DNA from: Pycnococcus provasolii
Lineage: Eukaryota; Chlorophyta; Pseudoscourfieldiophyceae; Pseudoscourfieldiales; Pycnococcaceae
Length of the DNA: 64,000 nt
Reading direction: 5' to 3'
Assembly: GCA_938743325.2 (NCBI GenBank)
Contig: OW568894.1
Span: forward strand, 434,001-498,000
The notes beneath the pieces are model-generated. The model saw only the letters and a list, made by a program, of their open reading frames with translations, searched no databases and was not told where the DNA came from. This document shows positions 9,605 to 18,322 of the stretch, in pieces. The position numbers and the translations under genes are program-made. How positions within the stretch are numbered: position 1 is the first letter of the stretch; each line of letters begins with the position of its first letter.

Positions 9605-10813
9605 ATGCTAGCCCGACGTTGCCGTCTCGTTCAACTTCGTTCAACTCCTGCTCGCTCTTCTTCATCTTCTGCTCGCTCTTGTGCTCGTTCATCGTCCTCC
9701 TCGTATGCTGCGGTCGCGTCGCCGTCTCAGTCATCTGTAACTCTCCCGCTCCCTGATGACTTTCACATGCACCTCCGAGATGGCGCCGAAGTTCTCAATA
9801 GCATAGTGCCGCAAGCTGCGGCAACATTCCGACGCGCAGTCGTCATGCCCAACCTTGTACCGCCAGTTACGAACATTGAACGGGCAAAAGAATATAACAG
9901 CCGCATACGGAGCGCACTGCCGGCAAACGCAAACTTTCAACCGCGCATGGGGCTGTACCTGACGGACGCCACGACGCCCGACGACGTTGCCGAAGCAGCC
10001 AGTTACGACGGCGACGACGTCGTCCTGCACGGATATAAGTACTACCCCGCGGGCGCTACCACCAACTCCGACGCCGGCGTGCAGAACCTTCTCGCGCCGG
10101 AGAATGCAAGCACGCTGCGCGCGCTCGAGGATGCGAACTTTCCTCTCATGCTGCACGGCGAGGTGACGCACGGCGAAGTTGACATCTTCGACCGAGAGGG
10201 GCAGTTTGTCAAAAACGTGCTCATGACGCTCCTCGACAAGTACCCTCGCCTGCGGCTCGTCTGCGAGCACGTCACGACCGAGGACACCCTGAACTTTGTG
10301 CTTGATGCCGAGAAGCAGGGTGCAAACGTTGGTGCGACGATTACTCCGCAGCACTTGCTGTTCAACCGATGCGCGCTCTTCGCGGGCAACCGCATGCGCC
10401 CGCACAACTTCTGCCTGCCCATTCTCAAGCGCGAGCGCCACAGGAAGGCGCTCCTTGAAGCCGTCGCGAGTGGGACGAGCAAACGCCTGTTCCTCGGCAC
10501 GGACTCGGCGCCACACCCCATTGGTGCCAAGGAGAGCGCGTGCGGATGTGCTGGGTGCTACACGGCGCCACACGCGATGAGCTTGTACGCCAAGGCGTTC
10601 GACAGCACGCCCTACGGCGTTACGCACCTGCGCGCTTTTGCATGCGAGAATGGCGCGGACTTCTACGGCTTGCCTCGCAATCTTGAAAGTGACGGCGTGA
10701 TGACGCTCGAGCGCACTCCCTTGGACGTTCCAGAAACTTACCAGTTTGGTGAGGACACCGTCGTTCCGCTTTGCGCGGGAGAAACGCTCGAGTGGTCAAC
10801 GCGCGTGGAGTAG
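9605..10813 (+). CDS. PYR4: dihydroorotase, organellar precursor
   Basis: 402 residues. Third step of pyrimidine synthesis: reversible cyclisation of carbamoyl-aspartate to dihydroorotate. The bacterial homodimeric (PyrC, type II) form is shown by DDFHMHLRDG (zinc ligands), HGYKYYPAGATTNSDAG (the carboxylated lysine), MLHGEVT and CEHVTTED (further zinc-ligand histidines), and GTDSAPH (catalytic Asp). The first ~45 residues are Arg/Ser-rich with no acidic residues, as expected for a plastid or mitochondrial transit peptide; plant PYR4 is organellar. The frame is open upstream to 9488, but the ATG at 9605 (MLARRCRLVQLRS) gives the best transit peptide. Single exon. The family also has a fused animal CAD form; this is not it. 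Confidence 0.96.
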   Translation: MLARRCRLVQLRSTPARSSSSSARSCARSSSSSYAAVASPSQSSVTLPLPDDFHMHLRDGAEVLNSIVPQAAATFRRAVVMPNLVPPVTNIERAKEYNSRIRSALPANANFQPRMGLYLTDATTPDDVAEAASYDGDDVVLHGYKYYPAGATTNSDAGVQNLLAPENASTLRALEDANFPLMLHGEVTHGEVDIFDREGQFVKNVLMTLLDKYPRLRLVCEHVTTEDTLNFVLDAEKQGANVGATITPQHLLFNRCALFAGNRMRPHNFCLPILKRERHRKALLEAVASGTSKRLFLGTDSAPHPIGAKESACGCAGCYTAPHAMSLYAKAFDSTPYGVTHLRAFACENGADFYGLPRNLESDGVMTLERTPLDVPETYQFGEDTVVPLCAGETLEWSTRVE

Positions 10814-10884
10814 TGTGTAACTTTGTGACTTTGTGAATAAAAAAAGAGAAATTACAAGTTGTTCGTTGATAGTCCATTCGTTTG

Positions 10885-11937
10885 TTATCCTAGAAAGTCG
10901 AGCGCGGGCACTCTCAGGAGGAAGTGCAGAACCGCAATCACGACGAAGAACGCGAGGTACACGGAACACGCGATGCGCTTGGTCGTTTCAGGTCGTCTTA
11001 CGCGGTGCCCCATCGCCTCCCAGGCGGGAAGGAGCAGCGTCGTTTTGCTCCTCGCGAAGAACGCGAACATGAGCACGGTTGCAAGGTCAACGGGGAACGA
11101 GAAGAGCGCGCGTGCGAGGCTTACGGCAGTGCGTTCGCCCGTTTGAGGATCGAGCGTTCCACCAAGGCCAGAGACAACACGTCTGAGGTCATCGAGCAGG
11201 CTAACGAACAGCCCGCTGACGACGCCAAGCACAACCGCGGACATGATTATGCGCAGCGCGCACCGCCTCCTTCGATTTGCGACAAGCTCGGCGGCGCCCC
11301 ACGGCAGGGCAAGAAGCCACACCGTGCCAAGCACGCTCTCGTACACGCACAGATGCCACTTGTGCGTTGCCGCGGCGAGCATGCACTCGACGAACCGGCA
11401 CAGTGCGCATAGGAATGCCCAAGCGCCCTCTTCGTAGACGAGCATCACGCACCACTCCTGCGCCTCGTGGTCCGGTGCAAGCTGCGCCTCTCGATCTGTC
11501 GACGTTGCGGCGTCGTCTCCTGTCGTCGTCGTCGTCGTTGTGGCGGCAGCCTCCGCTCCAAGGAACTCGGGCACGGATGCGTAGTGAGACACGGCGCGTC
11601 CTTGGCAGCAGCACATCCACCTGTGCAAGAGTTCCCCAAGTGCCTGCGCGTACCTTCGTATGCGCCACGTTTCCCTGTGCGCGAGTCTGGCTGGGTACGA
11701 GCTCGCGACCCGTTCTCCTGCGACGGCGACTCGTCTTGCGACCTCCTTGACGGGCGCTGGCGCGCTGGGCAGTCTTATGGGCAAGCCTCTCCCTAACCGT
11801 GTCGCGCCTGTTGATGGGTTTTCGTTATCCAGCAAGGACGTGCGTTCGTCGACGTCCAGAGGTATGGCTTCTTCTTCCGTGCTGTCGTCGTTGTCGTTCA
11901 CGTGTGGCGCAAACATCGCACGCAAACACGCAAACAC
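10885..11937 (-). CDS. five-pass membrane protein of unknown function
   Basis: 350 residues; not recognised. The N-terminal 160 residues are hydrophilic with a TEEE/LDVDERTSLLD acidic segment (a TSLLD-like stretch resembles dileucine sorting signals), a CCCQ cysteine cluster and a Thr run. The C-terminal half has five likely membrane segments: EEGAWAFLCALCRFVECMLAA, YESVLGTVWLLALPWGAAEL, RIIMSAVVLGVVSGLFVSLL, LFSFPVDLATVLMFAFFA and VYLAFFVVIAVLHFLL. The MFACLRAMF start is the only ATG near the open frame's beginning. It converges on dihydroorotase with 71 bases between the stops, so the two 3' UTRs may overlap. Confidence 0.75.
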   Translation of the reverse strand: MFACLRAMFAPHVNDNDDSTEEEAIPLDVDERTSLLDNENPSTGATRLGRGLPIRLPSAPAPVKEVARRVAVAGERVASSYPARLAHRETWRIRRYAQALGELLHRWMCCCQGRAVSHYASVPEFLGAEAAATTTTTTTGDDAATSTDREAQLAPDHEAQEWCVMLVYEEGAWAFLCALCRFVECMLAAATHKWHLCVYESVLGTVWLLALPWGAAELVANRRRRCALRIIMSAVVLGVVSGLFVSLLDDLRRVVSGLGGTLDPQTGERTAVSLARALFSFPVDLATVLMFAFFARSKTTLLLPAWEAMGHRVRRPETTKRIACSVYLAFFVVIAVLHFLLRVPALDFLG

Positions 11938-12844
11938 AAACCACCTTAAGAGGGAGGGCCTCTTAAGGCTAATCCAAGGGCGGCTTAAGGCACGGCTGAC
12001 TGTACTGTATGAACCGTACTGTATTATTATTATGGACCCGTACAGTAGACGTATTAAGTCACCTGTCCTTAAGGTAAGAATGTGTATCTCCCTACGATAG
12101 GGCTACCTTTAGGGTTAGTGGGTTAGGGTTTCAGGCTTCCCCTATGATAGACTACACTCCCTGGATCCACGAATGGACTGGAGGAAGTGCCCCTGTGCCA
12201 GGTAGGGTACAGTAAATTAAGGTTCGTCTATTCCTACCTGCGCGGCAGGTCTGTGCGGCTGTGCAGGTCGGGTGTGCCTAAAGGTAGCTAGCTGTAGTCT
12301 ACCTTTTCGACGTCAGGTTCCTTGGACTCGAGTCTTCGGACTTCGGACGAAGAGGGCTGAAGAGTTGAAGAAACAAACGGAAGGCGTCCAGATGAAGGAC
12401 AACCTTCCTACCGGGTGCGAAATACAGTAGGCTCAAAACGCGAATCGCCATTATTGCCAGACGCCAGAAAGAAAAAGAGTCGTTGAGCCTCGCCTCCCTC
12501 AGACGCTACTGTAGTACTACTCTGAGACTCTCCGACTCGAGTCTCCGTTGACTGGCTGGTCAATTCACTCGCACAATTAAGTACCATGGTTAATAATCTG
12601 AGGAAGGAAACGCTTGATAGTCTAAGAATCCGATAAAATTACATAGATGGAGGGATGGGAGGGAGCAAAGCTACTTATAACTTATGTTGACTGGCTGAGT
12701 GGCTGGTCAATCACGCCTTGACTGGCCTTGGACGCCGTGGTCTTGCAAGACACGTGCCGAGCGGTCGGCCCCTCGGCAAACCACCGGGGGGGCTCTTTGC
12801 GCCCCCCCCACCTCCCAGGGGAGTCAACCTCCCCTCCAGTCTCG
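11938..12844. promoter_or_regulatory. divergent region rich in CTTAAG palindromes
   Basis: 907 bases between divergent genes. CTTAAG occurs at 11945, 11962, 11984 and 12068. Other elements are two inverted GTACTGTA-like pieces at 12000-12030, telomere-like CTTTAGGGTTAGTGGGTTAGGGTTT near 12107-12131, and two GACTGGCTGGTCAAT direct repeats near 12550 and 12690-12712. No gene seen. The frame of the downstream glycoprotein is open back to 12728, but I prefer the later start. Confidence 0.5.
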
Positions 12845-15800
12845 ATGAACATGGCGCTGTTGACCGCACGACGACAATTCATGCGGTCTCGCTGGAGACC
12901 TACCACTCACTTGAGGCCGTATGTCAGCTGTTTTCTTGCGCTCGTTTTCTTTGCCTTCACCTTGGCGGAGTCCTCCGCCTCGTCGCACTCTCAAGGGGAA
13001 GGAATTCAAGAAGACAACCCGGCGGTTTTGCTCACCTTGGGTGGAAGCGGCAACCACCCGGCGTTCTACGGCCTGATTTTTGACCTTCCACCTGCGACGA
13101 CGACGACGACGACGACGACGCTCGCACCCGCGCCAGCGCCCACGCCCACGCCGGTGCATCACCACGACGACGACGACGACGACGACGACGACCGGGACAG
13201 ACGGAGACTCGAGCGGCAGAGAGAACGTGCGCGAAACTGGAAGCCGCCACCGCCCGCGTCTTTCTACGGCCTCGACACGGGCGACGCAAGCCCGACGACG
13301 CCGACGCCGACGACGCTCGCACCCGCGCCAGCGCCCACGCCCACGCCGGTGCATCACCACGACGACGACGACGACGACGACGACGACCGGGACAGACGGA
13401 GACTCGAGCGGCAGAGAGAACGTGCGCGAAACTGGAAGCCGCCACCGCCCGCGTCTTTCTACGGCCTCGACACGGGCGACGCAAGCCCGACGACGCCGAC
13501 GCCGACGACGCTCGCACCCGCGCCAGCGCCCACGCCCACGCCGGCGCCGGTGCATCACCACGACGACGACGACGACGACGACGACGACCGGGACAGACGG
13601 AGACTCGAGCGGTCTTTCTACGGCGTCGACACGGGCCACGCAAGCCCGGCCTCAACGCCAGCTGCGTCGCCGCCGCCGCCACCTCCTCCACCGCCACCGC
13701 CACCGCCTCCTCCACCGCCACCGCCACCGCCGCCGCCACCCCCTCCTCCACCGCCGCCTCCTCCACCGCCACCTCCGTCTCCACCACCACCACCTCCCTC
13801 GCCACCACCTCCTCCACCACCACCACCACCTCCGCCGCCACCACCACCTCCTCCTCCGCCGCCACCACCACCGCCGCCACCACCGCCGCCTCCTCCACCG
13901 CCTCCTCCGTCTCCACCGCCGCCTGCAGCGTGCGTGGCGAACAACACCTGCCCGCCACCCCCGCCACCGCCACCTCCTTCGCCACCACCCGCAGCGTGTT
14001 TGGCGAATAATACGTGTCCTCCACCACCTCCACAACCGCCGCCGCCGCCGCCACCACCTCCTCTACCACCGCCACCGGCATGCCTGGCCAACAATACGTG
14101 TCCACCTCCGCCACCGACACCGCCGCCTCCGCCACCCAAACCACCCCCACCGCCAGTGAGCGGTGCCACGTCATCTTCAACAACAACAACAACTGTGCCC
14201 TCGGTGCCGATGGTGAACATGACGTTCTTCAATGACACCAAGTGCGAGAAGGAATTTGACGGTACGCCGACGACCTCTGTGCTGAAGAGCGGAGAGTGCA
14301 CATACATGGTGCCCACGTCGAGTGATGATGATGATGGCGCATACGTCAAGATGGTCATGCACGAGGGCGGTGAGATGGTGCATATAGGCATGAATTCGAC
14401 TTGCGCCGATACGAGGGTGCAGGATTCGCTGAATTGCAAGCTAGGCGACGCAGAGTGCTGCGTCATCACCACCGCATCTGACCAGTTCCTGTTCGCGTAC
14501 AAAGTCAAGAACGCCACTTCGTCAGCCCCTGCACCTCGGCCGCCGCCGCAGCAGCAGCACTCAACGGTAAACATGACGTTCTTCAATGACACCAAGTGCG
14601 AGAAGGAATTTGACGGTACGCCGACGACCTCTGTGCTGAAGAGCGGAGAGTGCACATACATGGTGCCCACGTCGAGTGATGATGATGATGGCGCATACGT
14701 CAAGATGGTCATGCACGAGGGCGGTGAGATGGTGCATATAGGCATGAATTCGACTTGCGCCGATACGAGGGTGCAGGATTCGCTGAATTGCAAGCTAGGC
14801 GACGCAGAGTGCTGCGTCATCACCACCGCATCTGACCAGTTCCTGTTCGCGTACAAAGTCAAGATTTCCGGATCGCACGCGGAGGACAATGTTCCCGTTC
14901 CATCATCATTGCCACCTCCTGCACCACCTCCTCCATTTCCACCACCACCTATGAGACCCATCCTCGATGTCCAAGTGCGTTTTCAGGGTGAACTGGTGCA
15001 GAATTTCGGGCAAAAGGAGGCGACAGATTTCGTGGACATCTTCGCCTCTTCGTCTGGCAGCAATCCAGCGGACGTTAAGATTGAACGGGAGTCGTATGTC
15101 GTCGAGATGGAACTTGAGCTTTCACCCGAGGACAACGTTACCATTACCGAGGAGAATCTTCGAAAGCCGCTGCTTGACACGCTCGCAATCACCTTCCCGT
15201 GCAACATCTCTATCTCCGAAGGCGGCGAGGCTGCTGACGAAACTGCGCGAACGCTTTCGCTCGACCTGAGCCGTGGCTCGTCGCGCCGCATGCTCCGAAT
15301 GGATCGCAGGATGTCCCGTCATCTGCTCGCGACGGTACAATTCAACGTGGATGTTGAGGATCTTGCCGAAGTGCGTCAGGCGAACGAGGTGGCTGAAGCA
15401 AATGCGAAGCGAGACAGCTGGGCAAACGACCTTCGAGCGGCTGGCCTTCAGGTGGCGGGCGCCGCGCTCGCATCTACCCCCGCTCGCGTGCTTGCTGTTG
15501 ATGTGAAGGCGTCATTCGACTCCTCGGGCGCCGCGCTGGAAGCTCGCACGGCACTTATGGAGGCGACGCAGAGCGGCACGTTTGCGACGCGCCTGCAGTC
15601 GCGCACGGGATATTCCGTGCTGAATCTTGGCACAGATGTCGACGTCATTCTACCACCTCCTGCCCCTCCACGCGACGCCACATCCCCGGGCGGTGGTGGC
15701 GATAGCACTTCTCCTGCGACGACGGCTTCACCTCCAACGACGACGACTTTGGCGCCGTCGAGCAGCAGTCCTCAGAACTCTTCGGCGATTACGACGACTA

Positions 15801-16315
15801 CGACGCTCAGCATGGCAGACAAGGCGAAGGCGAAGGCCAAGTCGTTGATGGATGAGCACGGCGACATGATCGTCTACGGAAGTATTGCCGGCGGTGGTTT
15901 GCTGATCGCTGCAATTACGTTCTTCATCGTGCGTCGGTGCTGCTGCTCGAGCGGAAACGCCCGAGATACGCGAGATACGGGGAAGAGACAGAGTCGTTTA
16001 AAGCAGAGGCACATGGAGGACAGAGGAGGAGGCTCGCAGTTCAGCATGAAACGTCAGATGATGTACAAAAATGGCGTGTACGCGCCGTCAGATCGCGTCA
16101 TGCACAACAACTGGTCTGGCGACGCGGATGGCAATGCGATGGACCCCTTCAATCGCGACGGATACCGGCAAGGTGGTCGTCCTCCTCGCGGCCGCACGCC
16201 ACCGATGCACCAGCGCGGCCGTCAGGCGCCGCCCCGAGGTTTTGCAGGCGGCGCTCGTCGCTCGAATATCGCCGATCAGGGAGGAGGCGCGCGATTCACG
16301 GAGTATTTGTCATAA
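12845..16315 (+). CDS. hydroxyproline-rich, membrane-anchored extracellular glycoprotein (pherophorin-like)
   Basis: 1,156 residues from the ATG at 12845. In order: N-terminal signal sequence (YVSCFLALVFFAFTLAESSA); three 65-residue repeats containing HHH plus nine to ten Asp, an Arg-rich RRRLERQRERAR stretch and SFYG(L/V)DTG; a ~90-residue polyproline block with SPPPP units; three CxANNTCPPPP segments; two identical ~99-residue cysteine-bearing modules (VNMTFFNDTKCEKEF start); a ~330-residue region with beta-rich, SEA-like or autoproteolysis-like spacing and dibasic sites; then one membrane segment (MIVYGSIAGGGLLIAAITFFIV), a CCCSS cluster and a basic, Gly-rich tail. This suits an algal wall or extracellular-matrix protein anchored in the plasma membrane. 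Function beyond that is inferred. Single exon despite its size. Confidence 0.85.
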   Translation: MNMALLTARRQFMRSRWRPTTHLRPYVSCFLALVFFAFTLAESSASSHSQGEGIQEDNPAVLLTLGGSGNHPAFYGLIFDLPPATTTTTTTTLAPAPAPTPTPVHHHDDDDDDDDDRDRRRLERQRERARNWKPPPPASFYGLDTGDASPTTPTPTTLAPAPAPTPTPVHHHDDDDDDDDDRDRRRLERQRERARNWKPPPPASFYGLDTGDASPTTPTPTTLAPAPAPTPTPAPVHHHDDDDDDDDDRDRRRLERSFYGVDTGHASPASTPAASPPPPPPPPPPPPPPPPPPPPPPPPPPPPPPPPPPPPSPPPPPPSPPPPPPPPPPPPPPPPPPPPPPPPPPPPPPPPPPPPSPPPPAACVANNTCPPPPPPPPPSPPPAACLANNTCPPPPPQPPPPPPPPPLPPPPACLANNTCPPPPPTPPPPPPKPPPPPVSGATSSSTTTTTVPSVPMVNMTFFNDTKCEKEFDGTPTTSVLKSGECTYMVPTSSDDDDGAYVKMVMHEGGEMVHIGMNSTCADTRVQDSLNCKLGDAECCVITTASDQFLFAYKVKNATSSAPAPRPPPQQQHSTVNMTFFNDTKCEKEFDGTPTTSVLKSGECTYMVPTSSDDDDGAYVKMVMHEGGEMVHIGMNSTCADTRVQDSLNCKLGDAECCVITTASDQFLFAYKVKISGSHAEDNVPVPSSLPPPAPPPPFPPPPMRPILDVQVRFQGELVQNFGQKEATDFVDIFASSSGSNPADVKIERESYVVEMELELSPEDNVTITEENLRKPLLDTLAITFPCNISISEGGEAADETARTLSLDLSRGSSRRMLRMDRRMSRHLLATVQFNVDVEDLAEVRQANEVAEANAKRDSWANDLRAAGLQVAGAALASTPARVLAVDVKASFDSSGAALEARTALMEATQSGTFATRLQSRTGYSVLNLGTDVDVILPPPAPPRDATSPGGGGDSTSPATTASPPTTTTLAPSSSSPQNSSAITTTTTLSMADKAKAKAKSLMDEHGDMIVYGSIAGGGLLIAAITFFIVRRCCCSSGNARDTRDTGKRQSRLKQRHMEDRGGGSQFSMKRQMMYKNGVYAPSDRVMHNNWSGDADGNAMDPFNRDGYRQGGRPPRGRTPPMHQRGRQAPPRGFAGGARRSNIADQGGGARFTEYLS
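13126..13660 (+). repeat. 195-bp coding tandem repeat (three copies, third shortened)
   Basis: Copies begin at 13126, 13321 and 13516 with a 195-base period (65 codons) and are nearly identical. The third lacks the segment encoding QRERARNWKPPPPA. In-frame period and high identity point to recent unequal exchange inside the glycoprotein gene. Confidence 0.9.
14213..14863 (+). repeat. 297-bp near-perfect coding duplication
   Basis: 14213-14509 and 14567-14863 differ by one base (GTG/GTA, both Val) by my reading, including third positions. The two copies sit 354 bases apart, joined by a short Pro/Gln linker. This means a very recent duplication or ongoing gene conversion within the glycoprotein. 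Confidence 0.92.
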
Positions 16316-16640
16316 GGTGAAGAGTACTACGGTGCCGTAGTACTACTAATAAACAATAACACGTGTGTAACAACATCAAACAAACATTCATTCCCTTGCA
16401 TGATAGAGCCAACTTCCTCCTCACAAATAAACGTGTCATCACATGTGGGACGGGACGTATGAGCTGGAAGTTATCTATACCTTGGTGTTACTTTGGTTCT
16501 GTCACAGACCACACCCCAAGAAAGCTAACCCTACCCGTGTAACAGTGGATCCCCCATGCCATGCAACAACTCCATGGTCCGGCCTCCTCCCCCCTCACAG
16601 CCTCACAGCCTCATGCCAGGCTGACGTGTCCTCCGTGCCT
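16316..16640. other. convergent intergenic spacer
   Basis: 3' flanks of the glycoprotein and the carrier gene. Contains a small inverted pair (AGTACTACGG...CCGTAGTACT at 16322-16345) that could form an 8-10 bp hairpin just after the glycoprotein stop, and an AATAAACAATAA stretch. No gene seen. Confidence 0.5.
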
Positions 16641-17848
16641 TTACTTTTTGTCCTTCTTGTTCTTCTTGTCAGCCGCCTCGTCGTCCGTCTTCTTCGCCCA
16701 CGGGAAGCCCTCCTCCTGGAAATATTTCCACGCCACGGTGAACATGATGCCCTGCAAGCCGTTCGTGACGAGCTTCGTGCCCAGGCCGCGCGTGAAGAGG
16801 CCGTACACGCCGTCCGTCTCAAGCACCTGCTTCACGGCAGTGAGCATGTTTATTTGCTCCTTCGATGTCTGCACCTTCGTCTTGATGACGCGGATGCTGT
16901 TGGACGTGCAGTCGCTGACGAAGCTCGAGCACCAGCCAATGAAAGCAGCGCGGTACAACCTTCCGGCGAGCTCCGCAGGCTTCTTGATCTTCTCGTCGAG
17001 GTAGTTGTGCGTGACGAACCAAGGGTAGTGTCCCACCCACGTCGCAGCCATGGCAGCAAACCAGCCGGCGTACAGGACGCCTGGTCCACCAGCCTTGATT
17101 TTCGACGCGATGTTCGGCAGAGCATCCTTGCCAGCGACCTGCATCGTCGTCTTAAGCGTGTCGATGGGCATGAGGAAGACGCGGAAGACACCCGCACCGA
17201 AGCTCGCGGCGAGCGTCTTGGCGGCCATGGGCAGAGGCGCATCTTGCAGAAGTGCGAGCATGCCGGCGTTCGCAGCGGTGTCACCGAAGCGAGACAGAGG
17301 TCCTTGGAACAGCGCAGGTACCAATCCCTTGTAGAAGCGCGGGATGCCGCCATCGGCGTACAGCGTCTTGAGCGCCTGGAGCGTGGTCGTTCCGTTGGCA
17401 TACTCTGGTCAACATTTTGTTTTTTTTTAGTGTGTGTGTTAAGTTAGTTTGTTGTTATGTCTATGCACCATGACTTGGTTAAGTAGAGAGAGGCAGACTT
17501 ACGGTAGTTGACGGTCGTACGAAGCCACATGAGCGTCATCACCTGCACCACCATCGCCGCGGCACCTGGGAGTCCACCTCCAAGCGCACGTTTTCCCGCC
17601 TTTTGCAGAATCTCTCCCATGGTCGGCTTTGGTTTCTCCTCCGTTTTCTTGGCTGCAATCATCGCGAGTGGCTGTATTCCACCACCAACTGCGCCCATGC
17701 TGCCGTTGACGACGGGACGCGCGAGGCGACGCTGCGCACGCGCAGCGCCAGGCTTGGTGCGTATCTTCTTGTTTTTGTACGCGCTGTACGACGCGGCGGT
17801 GGTGCCCACTGCGGCAGCTCCGACGTAAGCGTGCGAGGGGAGGATCAT
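16641..17848 (-). CDS. mitochondrial carrier family protein, two exons
   Basis: 369 residues. Exon 1 is 17503-17848 and exon 2 is 16641-17404; the 98-nt intron (17405-17502) has GTAAGT and CCAG ends and joins the codon for Gln in [12 protein letters not shown]. Three carrier-like repeats can be followed: [35 protein letters not shown], then MPIDTLKTTMQV with AGGPGVLYAGW, then RVIKTKVQTS with DGVYGLFTRGLGTKL. This matches a plant/algal subgroup of carrier-like proteins with weak PxD motifs, often placed in plastids or mitochondria. The substrate is unknown. The N-terminus (HAYVGAAAVGTTAASYSAYKNKK) may be a membrane or targeting segment. The C-terminus is a charged KKNKKDKK tail. Start chosen at 17848 because upstream sequence is CAAA-repeat leader. 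Confidence 0.85.
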
Positions 17849-18322
17849 TCCCAACAGGAGGCAAAACAAACAAACAAACAAAAAGACTAAGAGGGTCAAC
17901 AACAACTAAAGTCAATCACAGCCAACAGGAATGTCGCTTGTGGAATATTCGACGAAGCAAGTCACGGAAAACGTAAAGTATGTCGTCCGTCCGGGGAGAG
18001 GTTAACAAGGTGTGTCAGCAGTGAACTCCGGAGAGCAAAGCACGGTAACGGTAGGGGCGGTTAGGTTAGGGTAACGTCGGGATTTCTGTGACGCCCCGGA
18101 CCTAATTGCCCCGGTTCGTTTTGTATCGGTTCGTTTGGTTGCTATATGTAGGTCAGAGAAGGATAACGCTAACCATTTCATTTCATGGAGGTGCGGGGCC
18201 GGAAACGTTTACGATAGTTATCAGTATCGCAGGCAGGGGAGGAAACGGGTTGAAAAAGGGGTTGTTATTTTTACTATCATATGGGAGGTCAGGTGCCTCT
18301 AACCTTAGTCTATTGCTATTGA
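17849..18322. promoter_or_regulatory. carrier promoter / acyl-CoA oxidase 3' flank
   Basis: A CAAA repeat lies in the likely carrier leader (17863-17882). GGTTAGGTTAGGGTAACG near 18060-18076 is another telomere-like motif, about 215 bases from the carrier start. No coding signal. Confidence 0.4.

Noticed and set aside
9083-9611. Short open frames before dihydroorotase
   Set aside because: Protein-like only for ~50 codons, no domain, overlapping frames and hairpins; not enough to call a gene.
13618-14961. 447-codon Gly-rich open frame antisense to the glycoprotein
   Set aside because: It is the reverse complement of the polyproline coding block; repeats keep every frame open.
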